Assembly: GCF_052324685.1 (NCBI RefSeq)
Contig: NC_135226.1
Coordinates: 20,822,952 to 20,886,951 of the forward strand
Direction: 5' to 3'
DNA: 64,000 bases
From: Brachyhypopomus gauderio
Taxonomy: Eukaryota; Chordata; Actinopteri; Gymnotiformes; Hypopomidae
Positions 1-10,243 of this stretch are shown here, piece after piece (within the stretch, counting starts at the first letter, position 1; each line of letters opens with the position of its first letter). Below the pieces are notes generated by a model that was given only the letters and a program-made list of their open reading frames with translations, ran no database searches and was not told the DNA's origin. Made by a program: the position numbers and the translations under genes.

Positions 1-640
1 GTCCTCTTTGTGTCTTCCCTTTCTGGATCGCTCTCTCTCTCCGTGTTCCTCTGAATGCCCCAAGTGAGAAATTTGCTTTCCCGCTGGTCTGGAAAACAAG
101 AATGGGGGGATCAAACGGAGCTGTCGCCATTGCCTCTGTTCGTTGCTGTTGTAAGGGCTACAGTGAACTGATGGGAGGCTTTCTAAGCCCAGTGGGAGGA
201 GCTTGTGCACACTGGTACCGTGGTGGGGTGTTTGCTAACACCCCCCCCAACAGGGTTCCTCTCATTCTGCTATAGTTGGATGCAGCATTTGGTTGGGCGG
301 GTTTTTGTTTTGTAACAAAAGTATTATTTTGTATGGAAATATCTTTCTTTTTAATACAGTACTATATGCATAAGTATGTAGCTGATATGAATGTAATAAT
401 TTGTATTTGGTTTTACGAGCTTTTTGGGCAACATGTGTAGTCACAGTAGAAGTGGGTGTATTAGTATTACTCAGTAGTAATGTTGTAGTATTGTATTAAT
501 ATTATAGAGCAGTATTGTAGTACTATATTATTAGTTATTACTAGTAGTTTGCACCTTTGCTCATGACCACTGCTAACTCTTCATCCACCTACATGAGTGA
601 ACACCTCCCCAGAACAAACTGAACTGTGGTAAAAGATTGG

Positions 641-724
<84 letters not shown>

Positions 725-742
725 TCTCTTTCTCTGCCCAAG
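1..742 (+). other. sik2 intron (upstream of first visible exon)
   Basis: No kinase-like exon is readable here in either orientation. The stretch is AT-rich with short ATT/AGT repeats at about 460-545. It ends in a CT tract of roughly 85 bases that forms the polypyrimidine tract of the exon at 743. Confidence 0.6.
645..735 (+). repeat. (CT)n microsatellite at a splice acceptor
   Basis: An almost pure CT run grading into TTTCTC ends a few bases before the acceptor AG at 741-742. It supplies the polypyrimidine tract of the first visible sik2 exon. Length variation here could affect splicing. Confidence 0.9.
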
Positions 743-2128
743 ACTGTGAGCACCTGATCAGACGCATGCTGGTTCTAGACCCGTCCAAGCGCCTCTCGCT
801 GGCCCAGATCAAGGAGCACAAGTGGATGGTGCAGGATGTTCCGGTCCAGAGGCCCCTGCTGTACCCGCAGGTGGGCGTAGGCGCTGGTCCGGGCGGTCTG
901 GGCCAGTACAGCGAGCAGGTGCTGCGGCTCATGCACAGTCTGGGCATCGACCAGCACAAGACGGTGGAGGTGAGACCCGCCCTCCACCCACACCCTCCAC
1001 CCATTCACCAGTGTTCCCGCTGCTGTGCATCCAGCCTGCTGCAGACGCGCTCTGAGCTCCTTTTGTGCGTAGCGTCACCGTCCGTCATCAGAGGGTTTCA
1101 AGCTGTTGTTCAGGTTGGCCTTGATTTGAAGCACCCTGCGCTTGTGTCGGGGCGGTCGTCATTATCCGAGCCCCGCCCACAGCCCAACAAAGGAAGCCGA
1201 TTAGTTTAGCGTAAAAACACACACGGAAAGACTCCCGACTGGAATAATGCCAGATGAAGGTGACAGGATTCAGGTCGTGTTATGCGGTGTTAAATATTGA
1301 TTGCCATACAGTCGTCGTTGGGCGTCCACACACCGGTTTCATCCCCTCGCTCGAGTGATCGGTCTTCTCCAGCTCGTCAAGCTATTTGCATATCTGAGCG
1401 CTGACTCCGCCCCCCCCGGCCCTGACTCCACCTCTCTGTGCGGCTGCAGTCTCTGCAGAACAAGAGCTACAACCACTTTGCTGCTATCTACTTCCTGCTG
1501 GTGGAGAGGTTGAAGGCTCATCGCTGTAGTTTCCCCCTGGAGCCAAACCTGGACGCCCGCCAGCGCAGGCCCAGCACCATCGCCGAGCAGACCATGGCGA
1601 AGGTAGGCCACCGCAGCTGATCCAGGGTCAGACTGGCCCCTCCGCACCCCCCAGCAGTAGAGCGGTGTGGTCGGGGGCGGGCCTGACGCGAGGCCAGTGG
1701 CCTTTGTTTGGGCGGAGGCGTCTTTGTGTGAGGTCCTTTTGTGTGTTTGTGTTGCAGTCGAGCGGCGGCGCTCCGCAGGTCGGCCTCCACCCGCAGGGCG
1801 TTCGCCTGCTGCGCCCGCCCACCATGGCTCCGGCCCCCGCCGACTCCTACGCCTACCCACAATCCCCGTGCACGCCCGACCCCTGCCTGATGGAGGAGGA
1901 GGTGGGAACCCCAGTGGTGAGTGCGTCGGGACTCGCTGTGTTCGTCTCTCCATCCCAATCTCCAACACACACACACACACACGTTCTTGAGAAGGTCAGG
2001 TGGGCCTTGCAGGACCCGCCCCCCTGTGTGGGAGGAGGAGCTCCCCTGGACCAGAGGACACTCCCCTTCTGCTCTGATCACGACCTCATGACCTCGCCCT
2101 GTCCTCACTCTCTCTCTGTATCTCCCTC

Positions 2129-2184
<56 letters not shown>

Positions 2185-3284
2185 CGTTTTCCCGCTCTCT
2201 CCACTGTTGTCTGGCGGAGCAGAGGGGGAGAGATAAGAAGGCTCTCTCTATTTCCACTGGTCTACACGCAGCTGCCAGCCTTACATAAGCAACTCTGATT
2301 CGAGTCATTGTGGACCATGGCACACATCAGACGTGACTGGTGCCCAGTCACTACTGCCACACACACACACACACACACACACATGTGTGTCAGGCCTCTA
2401 TTATAGTGTGTTATTCTCTTCCCTCCTGCAGTGTTATTGTTATGGGTTTCAGAGCTCAGATAGCTGCTTCCTCTTCCACCCAGGGGACGTCCCTGCTCCC
2501 GACCTGCTCAGTCCTGCTGGGGAGGACCACCCTGGGGGCCCGGGGCCCCTGCTCAGATCCACACCATCCCACACCATATGTTTTAAGACCACAGGTTGAC
2601 GTGTCTTCAGTAGGGAAGCATCACCATCCAGCAGGACGTGCTGTGTGGCCTGTAACACGAAATAATTATCAGATCTACTTACATGAAAGATCTGGAAATA
2701 CGGATTTTTACTTTTTAAAGTAGTTGCTCGAACAACAGCTGCAGAGTCACATTTCAGAGACTAAGTTCTCCGATTTAGATGCGAACAATGAACTAAAGAG
2801 CAGTGCGAGTTGGTAGTTTACGTTAACATTATGCGTTATGAGTTGGTAGTTTACGTTAACATTATGCGTTATGAGTTGGTAGTTTACGTTAACATTATGC
2901 ATTATGACTTGGTAGTTTACGTTAACATTATGCGTTATGAGTTGGTAGTTTACGTTAACATTATGCGTTATGAGTTGGTAGTTTACGTTAACATTATGCG
3001 TTATGAGTTATATCAAGTTACCCAGCTGCTGAGTCATGCTGAAACTGGAATGTAAAACAATTGCACCATTTTCAAAATGAACTCTGAGAGGACAGAAGTA
3101 TTAGGTGGGGATTACGTCACTTTGTCTTATGATGGTGCCAGTCCTGAAGCCACACGATCTGTTTCTGCTCACTGGGCGCGTGCTGGTGTATGCGTGGGCT
3201 TGTGATGTGGGTGTGTGTGTATGTGTGTGTATAGGTGTGTTTTAGTGTCTGCTAGCAGACAGAAGACTGAGGGGGTTGGCAGTA

Positions 3285-3339
<55 letters not shown>

Positions 3340-3569
3340 CTCAGTTTCCTCCACTCTGTCCTTCTCTCACTCTCTCACTCACTTTCCCTCCTGCTGTCTC
3401 TCTCTCTTTCCCTCTCCCCCTCTCCCTCTCTCTCTCTTTCTTGGGTAGCAGCATTCCTGTCCCAGCATGCTGCAGGAAACGGGGTTCAGAAATCAGACAA
3501 AAGATGCTCTCTTTGAGGCAGCTCCGGTTACCCCAGCAACTTGTTCAGATGATTCTACGTCAGTTAAGG

Positions 3570-3618
<49 letters not shown>

Positions 3619-3779
3619 GGGTGCGTGTGTGTGTGCGTGCATGCTTGTGTGTGTGCGTGCGTGTGTGCATGCATGCAAGACGTTGCGTGTTTCTATAGAC
3701 TTGGGTCTGCAAGAGACTCTGACTGCCCTCTCAGCCAAAACACACTTCCTGTCCCTACATTCCAGACGTCTCCCCCCAC

Positions 3780-3817
<38 letters not shown>

Positions 3818-6622
3818 ACCCTGGCTCACACACTCGTCTGAGGGACAAGAGAGAGGAAGGGAAAGAGGAATAGTCAACAAGGTAGAGAGAGAGGGAGAGA
3901 TCGAGAGAGAGGAAGAAGGAACAGACATAACTCATGTGTGACTGCTCAGGCAGTGAGCTGTAGGGTTTTAAATGAGTCTGGTGCTCTTACTCTGTGATTG
4001 GATTGGACTGTTCCACTGAAATGTGTGAGTGGGCGGGGCTATTCCACTGAACTGTGTGAGTGAGCGGAGCTGTTCCCGTCAGCTGTGGTGCCTTAACAGG
4101 GCTAAATGGAGATAATGCGTGTGTTTTGGGAACGTGCCTCTGCTCACGAGGCCATCCAAAACGTTGTGCGTTATTACAGACCACAGCTCAGAGAGAATAT
4201 TGTGAAAACATTGTTCTGGTGAGCTAATCTAAGCTCCCCATGGACTAAAGATAACGATCGTTTTTGCCTTGACATCAAAGCGCCATGCGTTTGGAGAATC
4301 TAAATTAATGCTAGCAATTATGTCCTGACTCCAAAGCTGTGTTGCTGGAAGCGTATAAACCACGTCTGTTTCACACCGACGTTTGTGGTACAGGCTCTGT
4401 GCTCCGAACCCCCTGACTCTGTGCTCAGAACCCCCTGACTCTGTGCTCAGAACCCTCTCTGCCCCTGTGCAGGTGGAAGGCTGCATGCACGAGCCGCTGC
4501 CCCCGGTGGTCTTGCACAAATCCAGCGCCTCGTCACCTAGCAACATGATGGAGACATCTATAGATGAGGGCATCGAGACAGAGGAGCCTGACGCAGAGGA
4601 CGACCCAGCCCACATCTTCAACGCCTTCCGCACGGCACGCTTCGGCCAACGACGCCACACCCTCTCTGAGGTCACCAACCAGCCAGGCGTCCCCGCCAGC
4701 TCAGGTCAGGGGGTACGCCCGCGTCACTGTGGACTGGAGCTCTGTGGGAACCGTTACGCAATAGCAAGAGCCAGGGATGGGCGATACAGCACAAACAATA
4801 TTACTGTGATATTTAAAGTGTTTTTTGTCATGCACGATAAGTGTCATAAATTTGGAACAGACACTGCATTCGAAAAACACGACATTTTGCTAAAGCATAA
4901 GAAAAGGCTACAAAATCCAATGGTGTACATATTTTTACAAAAAGAAATTCAAAAAGCCACATAATGAAAAATTCACATAATATTATATGCAATAAGGCAA
5001 ATTTGACTAATGTCCATTAGTATTTTTCTTACTAATAATATTTCTACTCAATAAATAATAGTGATGTAACATTAAGCACAGTATCGTCACATAATGATGA
5101 GCTCAGTATCGTGATGTAATAATAACCTCAGTATCGTGATATAATGATGAGCTCAGTATCGTGATATAATGATGAGCTCAGTATCGCGATGCAATGATGA
5201 TCTCAGTATCGTGATATAATGATGAGCTCAGTATCGTGATGTAGTTTAGAGTAGAGTCCTGCACGGGTCCGATTTTTGAGACCCGTACCCACCCATATCC
5301 GCAGAGTACAGCACCCACCCGGCCGCGAACCCGTGGCTATTTCAAAGTTAAATCCGTACCGCCCGGACCCGTTAATATTCTACCCGTTACCCACCCGTGC
5401 CCGTGAAAAATCACACAAATCGAAAGTATTCCTATAGAGCACTTTATTTTTCAATGCGCCTCTGAAAAAACGTCAGTACAACACAAAATAAAATATATGG
5501 TTGCTGTGCAGGAACAGTATGGATATTCCTATCTAAAATTAGCAACTGCAAAACGAGAGGGAACAAATGCCAGTATAACAACTAAATAAAATCGCATAGG
5601 TTCACAAATCTATCCTAGGTTACTGTGCAGGAACAGTATATCGTCCACAGTCCCAGGTTTGAGCTGCGTTCTGCGCTCTTAGATCACAAATCCTAAACGG
5701 CAAGTTCTCTCTCGTCATTTTCCTTGTTCTAGCACGGCCACCCATTTGCTTTGTAACCACCAAGCAAGCTACAATAAATGCCCGGTACTGCGTTATAACC
5801 AGCCTCTGCTCATGTTTCCGCTGGAAAAGAACCGAAGTTTGGGTATTACCCCAGAACAGGTGAAGAGTAAAGTTCAGCCCGCTCTGGCCAACGGAGCTAC
5901 GGTATAAGTAAGCTCCCCTGAGCTTCGCCACCACCATCGGGAGGCGCTAATCAGGCAAAATGTAACACTATGTTCATTACGTAGCAAATAAAAGCCTACT
6001 AAAAATGACCACTTATTTAACTTACCCGCCCGCTTACCCACCCGTATTCAACTTACCCGCTCGCATACCCACCCATAAAATTTCGGTATGTGTAAAACCC
6101 ACCCGTTCAGCATTTGCCCGTACCCATGGGTACCCGCGGGTACCCGACCCGGTGCAGGACTCTAGTTTAGAGCACTACAGTATCAGTAACAGTATCCCTG
6201 GCCATAGTTAGACCCACAGCTTCACGAGGAGGCAGTTCAGAATGGGCATGAGGTCCAGTTGTGGTTTGTGATACAAGGTTATAATGAGGTATGCCTGCTG
6301 CTGAATGTGAGTGTGTTTACTGTCGACACGTTGCAGGAAAGCTGTTCGGTCTGGGCCACAACCCCTCCCTGGGCAGTGTTGACTCCCAGTATGATATGGG
6401 CTCCATGCACAGCGATCTGAGCGTGATGGAAGACCCACCCTCCCTCAACGAGGTGGTGTTGGCCAACACGCCTGTCAGTCGGGTGACCCCGCCCTTCACA
6501 CGCCCACCCAACCCGACCATGCAAGCGCTGAGCTCACACAGGAGGGATATCCACAACCGCTCGCCTGTGAGCTTCCGAGAGGGACGCAGGGCGTCGGACA
6601 CATCCCTGACGCAAGGTGAGCA

Positions 6623-6680
<58 letters not shown>

Positions 6681-7308
6681 TCTGGCTCCCAAACTGTGTC
6701 TACAGTCTCCAGCAGAAGCAGCTCTAACCCCGAGTGCAACGCAACGTAAAGCCACTTTGATCCTCTGCACGTCATTCAGCTGACGCACCCGCTGAACCCA
6801 TTGTGATACTTACCTAAATAAAGCCTGGTAGTCAGACGCTAGATCTCGTCTCTCCGGTTTCTTTTCTCTCTCTCTCTCTCGACACCCTCCGCAGTTTGAT
6901 GATTCACCCACTGAATCAGAGGCAGTGCTGAATCGGAGGCAGTGCTGAATCAGAGACAGTGCTGAATCAGAGGCAGTGCTGAATCGGAGGCAGTGCTGAA
7001 TCGGAGGCAGTGCTGAAGCTCGGTCTCACATTGCCCTGCCTTGTTTGCCTGCATAATTATGCCCAGTCATTTCAGGGCCCAAAAATAGTCCATCAGCCCG
7101 GCCCAGCCAGCTCTTCAGTCCGCCCAGTTGAGCAGCTGTGAGCTGGGGGGGTGTGTGCCGTGGGTGGGGCATCAAAGTGGAGCTGGAGAAGGTTGTGTTT
7201 CGCATGTATGAGGTAGTCACGCCACTCAAAAGTGGAGCTGGGATCTCCTGCGTGTAATAGTAGCCATCCACTCATGAGTGATGCTGCGCTGTTCTTTTCC
7301 TCTCCCTC

Positions 7309-7339
<31 letters not shown>

Positions 7340-9212
7340 AGGTCTGGTGGCGTTCCGCCAGCACTTGCAACACCTCGCCCGAACCAAAGGCATACTGGAG
7401 CTCAACAAGGTCTATGAGCAGATGGGCCCTGAGGAGAATCCCTCGTTAGGGCCCCTGGGGCCCCCCATGCACCCACATGACCTGACAGAGACGCTGCTAC
7501 AGGTCAGCCTGCCCCCCCCCGCTTCTCCAGTGCAGCTCCACTGATCTGAGACCAGCGAGGCTGTATAGGAATGAGAACATGGCCTGCACCGCCTGGGTCT
7601 CTCTGCGCACATGTTTATCTGTGTGTCTGTGGGAAGGGGGAAAGGCAGAGCCTTTAGAGGTGTGGGGTGTGGTAGTGTGGGCTTTAGAGGTGTGGGGTGT
7701 GGTAGTGTGGGCTTTAGAGGTGTGGGGTGTGGTAGTGTGGGCTTTAGAGGTGTGGGGTGTGGTGGTGTGGGCTTTAGAGGTGTGGGGTGTGGTAGTGTGG
7801 GCTTTAGAGGTGTGGGGTGTGGTGGTGTGGGCTTTAGAGGTGTGGGGTGTGGTGGTGTGGGCTTTAGAGGTGTGGGGTGTGGTGGTGTGGGCTTTAGTGG
7901 TGTGGGGTGTGGTGTTTAGTGATGTGGTGGTGTAGTGGTGTGGGGTTTAGTGGTGTGGGGTGTGGTAGTGTGGGGTTTAGTGGTGTGGGGTGTGGTAGTG
8001 TGGGGTTTAGGGGTGTGGTGGTGTGGGGTTTAGTGGTGTGGGGTTTAGTGATGTGGGGTGTGGTAGTGTGGGCTTTAGAGGTGTGGGGTGTGGTAGTGTG
8101 GGCTTTAGAGGTGTGGGGTGTGGTAGTGTGGGCTTTAGAGGTGTGGGGTGTGGGGTTTAGTGGTGTGGGGTGTGGTAGTGTGGGCTTTAGAGGTGTGGGG
8201 TGTGGGGTTTAGTGGTGTGGGGTGTGGTAGTGTGGGCTTTAGAGGTGTGGGGTGTGGTAGTGTGGGCTTTAGAGGTGTGGGGTGTGGTAGTGTGGGCTTT
8301 AGAGGTGTGGGGTGTGGTGGTGTGGGCTTTAGAGGTGTGGGGTGTGGTGGTGTGGGCTTTAGAGGTGTGGGGTGTGGTAGTGTGGGCTTTAGAGGTGTGG
8401 GGTGTGGTAGTGTGGGCTTTAGAGGTGTGGGGTGTGGTAGTGTGGGCTTTAGAGGTGTGGGGTGTGGTAGTGTGGGCTTTAGAGGTGTGGGGTGTGGTAG
8501 TGTGGGCTTTAGTGGTGTGGGGTGTGGTAGTGTGGGCTTTAGTGGTGTGGGGTGTGGTGGTGTGGGCTTTAGAGGTGTGGGGTGTGGTGGTGTGGGCTTT
8601 AGTGGTGTGGGGTGTGGTGTTTAGTGATGTGGTGGTGTAGTGGTGTGGGGTTTAGTGGTGTGGGGTGTGGTAGTGTGGGGTTTAGTGGTGTGGGGTGTGG
8701 TAGTGTGGGGTTTAGGGGTGTGGGGTTTAGTGATGTGGGGTGTGGTAGTGTGGGGTTTAGAGGTGTGGGTGGGGTTGTGGGGTATGGTGGTGTGGGATGT
8801 GGTAGTGTGGGGTTTAGAGGTGTGGGTGGGGTTGTGGGGTATGGTGGTGTGGGGTGGGGTAGTGTGGGGTTTAGAGGTGTGAGTGGAGTTGTGGTGTATG
8901 GTGGTGTGGGGTTTAGTGGTAGTGTGGGGTGTGGTAGGTGGTGGTGGGTTTAGTGTTGTGGGGTGTGGTGGTGTGGGGTGTGGTAGTGTGTGGTTTAGGG
9001 TTGTGGTGGTGGTGGGTTTAGTGTTGTGGGGTGTGGTGGTGTGGGGTTTAGTAGTGTGGGGTATTGTAGCGTGAGGTGTGGGGTTTAGTGCTGTGGTAGT
9101 GTGGGGTGTTGCAGGGTGGGGTTCAGCTGTATGGAGTTCACAAGCATATTCATAAACCCACTGATTATCCATACATCCTTATCTATTCTAGCAAAACTGA
9201 GCCTGTACATTT

Positions 9213-9260
<48 letters not shown>

Positions 9261-10243
9261 TGCACACAGGGCGACAATGGCCATCAGCAGGACATCTCAG
9301 TATATTCTGCTGGTCCTCATCCTCTGCTCTCCAGGAGACAGAGTCTGGAGCCCCAGTACACCACACACAGAGTGCCGGTAACGCTGAGCCCTCCGCACAC
9401 TGCACAGTCCAAATCCCCACTGCACCATGGTGCCTGCCACACCCACACTGCCAGTCGTGATCTTAACCATCACATTAAGTCTTGCATGTTTCTTGTGTCC
9501 TCTGCAGAAGACCAGCCTGATTAACCCCAGCAGCGGCCAGATGTTCGGCAAAGAAAGCCCACGCAGTCTGGAGCAGCAGCTGGCCGAGCATCGGTACGTA
9601 GACGACGTGCTAACGCCCCGCACTAACACGAGCCTGACTGCTGAACACGTCGCTGTATCTCTGTGTCTTCTGCAGGTTGCACCAGAAAAGGCTGTATCTC
9701 CAGAAGCAGTCCCAGATGCAGGCGTATTTTAACCAGATGCACATCGTGGAGAGCCCCTACGGTCACGCCCCCTGTCCGCCGATGAGCCACCAGGACTCTA
9801 CGGCGCCCCCTCAGGCCCCGGGCTCAATGGCCACACTGCCTCATCACCAGCAGGGTCCCAGGACCTCGCCCCCATACGCCCACTCCCAGCCCTTCGGCCC
9901 CCTGATGGAGCCCAGCACTGAGGCCCTGACGTACGAGCCCTACCTGGGCCACTACCCACACCTGCAGGCCTCAGCCCCGCCCCCCGGCCCACCCACCCAG
10001 CTCCAGGGCCAAGCTGAGGCTGTTGGCTACAGCTACCTATCCCACGAGCTGGGCCAGTATCCCCCTGGGGATGTCCTCTACCAGGAGCAATACAGTCACC
10101 CACTGGACCCCGGGCAGGCCCCTCCTCCCGACCTAGCAGCAGGGCCGCCTGCATCCGGGTACGAAAGCCTTGCCGACACCTTCTTGGACAGTGAGATGAT
10201 GGAGGCGATGGACTCCCAACACGGCTTTGTTCTGGTGAACTGA
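743..10243 (+). CDS. sik2: Salt-inducible kinase 2 (3' part; 9 coding exons, 5' end outside window)
   Basis: SIK2 is an AMPK-related Ser/Thr kinase that phosphorylates CRTC coactivators and class IIa HDACs and is inhibited by PKA through 14-3-3 binding. Coding exons by splice sites and phase: 743-969, 1450-1602, 1758-1916, 4473-4704, 6337-6615, 7342-7502, 9270-9377, 9508-9593, 9676-10243. They join without frame break into about 657 residues; human SIK2 has about 926, so the N-lobe and most of the kinase domain lie upstream. The first exon holds the kinase C-lobe end ([17 protein letters not shown]). A UBA domain follows ([13 protein letters not shown] to [15 protein letters not shown]). All four known PKA/14-3-3 sites are readable: [23 protein letters not shown] and RRASDTSL. 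The C-terminus HGFVLVN resembles the SIK2 end. Assignment to SIK2 rather than SIK3 rests on these motifs and on ppp2r1b next door. Several exons directly abut CT or TG microsatellites. Confidence 0.93.
2131..2181 (+). repeat. (CA)n microsatellite
   Basis: CA dinucleotide run in the sik2 intron after exon 1758-1916. A shorter CA run is at 2358-2382. The intervening intron sequence has no recognised gene. Confidence 0.9.
2807..3010 (+). repeat. 33-bp minisatellite, about 6 units
   Basis: Near-identical 33-base units (core GTTGGTAGTTTACGTTAACA) are repeated six times in a sik2 intron, each with a GTTAAC palindrome. Because 33 is divisible by 3, the array is open in one frame; that ORF is a by-product. 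Confidence 0.9.
3288..3816 (+). repeat. Microsatellite cluster (CT)n, (GT)n(G)n, (CA)n
   Basis: A CT run at about 3288-3336, a GT run then a pure G run at 3571-3620, further GT-rich sequence to 3670, and a CA run at 3783-3815. All lie in the same sik2 intron and explain the Cys/Val, Leu/Ser and His/Thr ORFs there. Confidence 0.9.
5078..5242 (+). repeat. 25-bp minisatellite, about 6-7 units
   Basis: Units with core GAGCTCAGTATCGTGATATA recur every 25 bases inside the older MITE at 4772-6200. Units differ by a few substitutions. Confidence 0.8.
5252..6164. mobile_element. Non-autonomous hAT-superfamily transposon, 913 bp, with 8-bp TSD
   Basis: Terminal inverted repeats read TAGAGTCCTGCACGGGTC on the left and, reverse-complemented, TAGAGTCCTGCACCGGGTC on the right. 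They are flanked by a perfect 8-bp direct repeat GTTTAGAG at 5244-5251 and 6165-6172. An 8-bp duplication is diagnostic of hAT-type insertion. The subterminal regions are rich in ACCCACCC/TACCCG repeats. A 105-codon ORF on the minus strand (5937-5620) is not recognised and no complete transposase is seen. It lies within a sik2 intron; the perfect TSD suggests a fairly young insertion. Confidence 0.88.
6627..6676 (+). repeat. (CT)n microsatellite just after a splice donor
   Basis: The run begins about 11 bases after the donor GTGAGC of the sik2 exon ending at 6615. Confidence 0.9.
6912..7013 (+). repeat. 17-bp minisatellite, 6 units
   Basis: TGAATCGGAGGCAGTGC-type units repeated six times with A/G variants, in a sik2 intron. 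Confidence 0.88.
7298..7340 (+). repeat. CT-rich tract forming a splice acceptor
   Basis: A CT repeat runs directly into the AG at 7340-7341 of the sik2 exon starting at 7342 and is its polypyrimidine tract. Confidence 0.85.
7652..9115 (+). repeat. 30-bp G-rich minisatellite array, about 1.46 kb
   Basis: Units of 30 bases with core TAGTGTGGGCTTTAGAGGTG are regular to about 8750 and degenerate to shorter TGTGGGG motifs up to about 9115. A distinctive variant block (GGTGTTTAGTGATG) occurs at about 7911 and again at about 8616, showing a roughly 705-bp duplication inside the array. The + strand has almost no C, giving extreme strand asymmetry. The ORFs over it are by-products of the period being a multiple of 3. 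It lies in the sik2 intron between exons 7342-7502 and 9270-9377. Confidence 0.95.
9217..9258 (+). repeat. (GT)n microsatellite beside a splice acceptor
   Basis: The run ends about 11 bases before the acceptor CACACAG of the sik2 exon at 9270, replacing a normal pyrimidine tract. Confidence 0.9.

Larger units (their letters stand above)
4772..6200. mobile_element. Decayed hAT-like MITE, interrupted by a younger hAT element
   Basis: The left end CAGGGATGGGCGATAC and the right end TATCCCTG form short inverted termini. The flanking octamers GCAAGAGC (4764-4771) and GCCATAGT (6201-6208) agree at 5 of 8 positions, as expected for an old 8-bp hAT duplication. The interior is AT-rich with an expanded 25-bp tandem repeat and is split at 5252-6164 by another element. 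This is an inference from termini only. Confidence 0.45.

Noticed and set aside
637-742. Extension of the sik2 ORF leftwards through Leu-Ser repeats
   Set aside because: This is the CT microsatellite; a splice acceptor AG at 741-742 and SIK2 homology place the exon start at 743.
7579-9172. Long Val/Gly/Trp ORFs on + and Thr/Pro/His ORFs on -
   Set aside because: Products of the 30-bp minisatellite whose period is a multiple of 3; inside a sik2 intron and not conserved protein.
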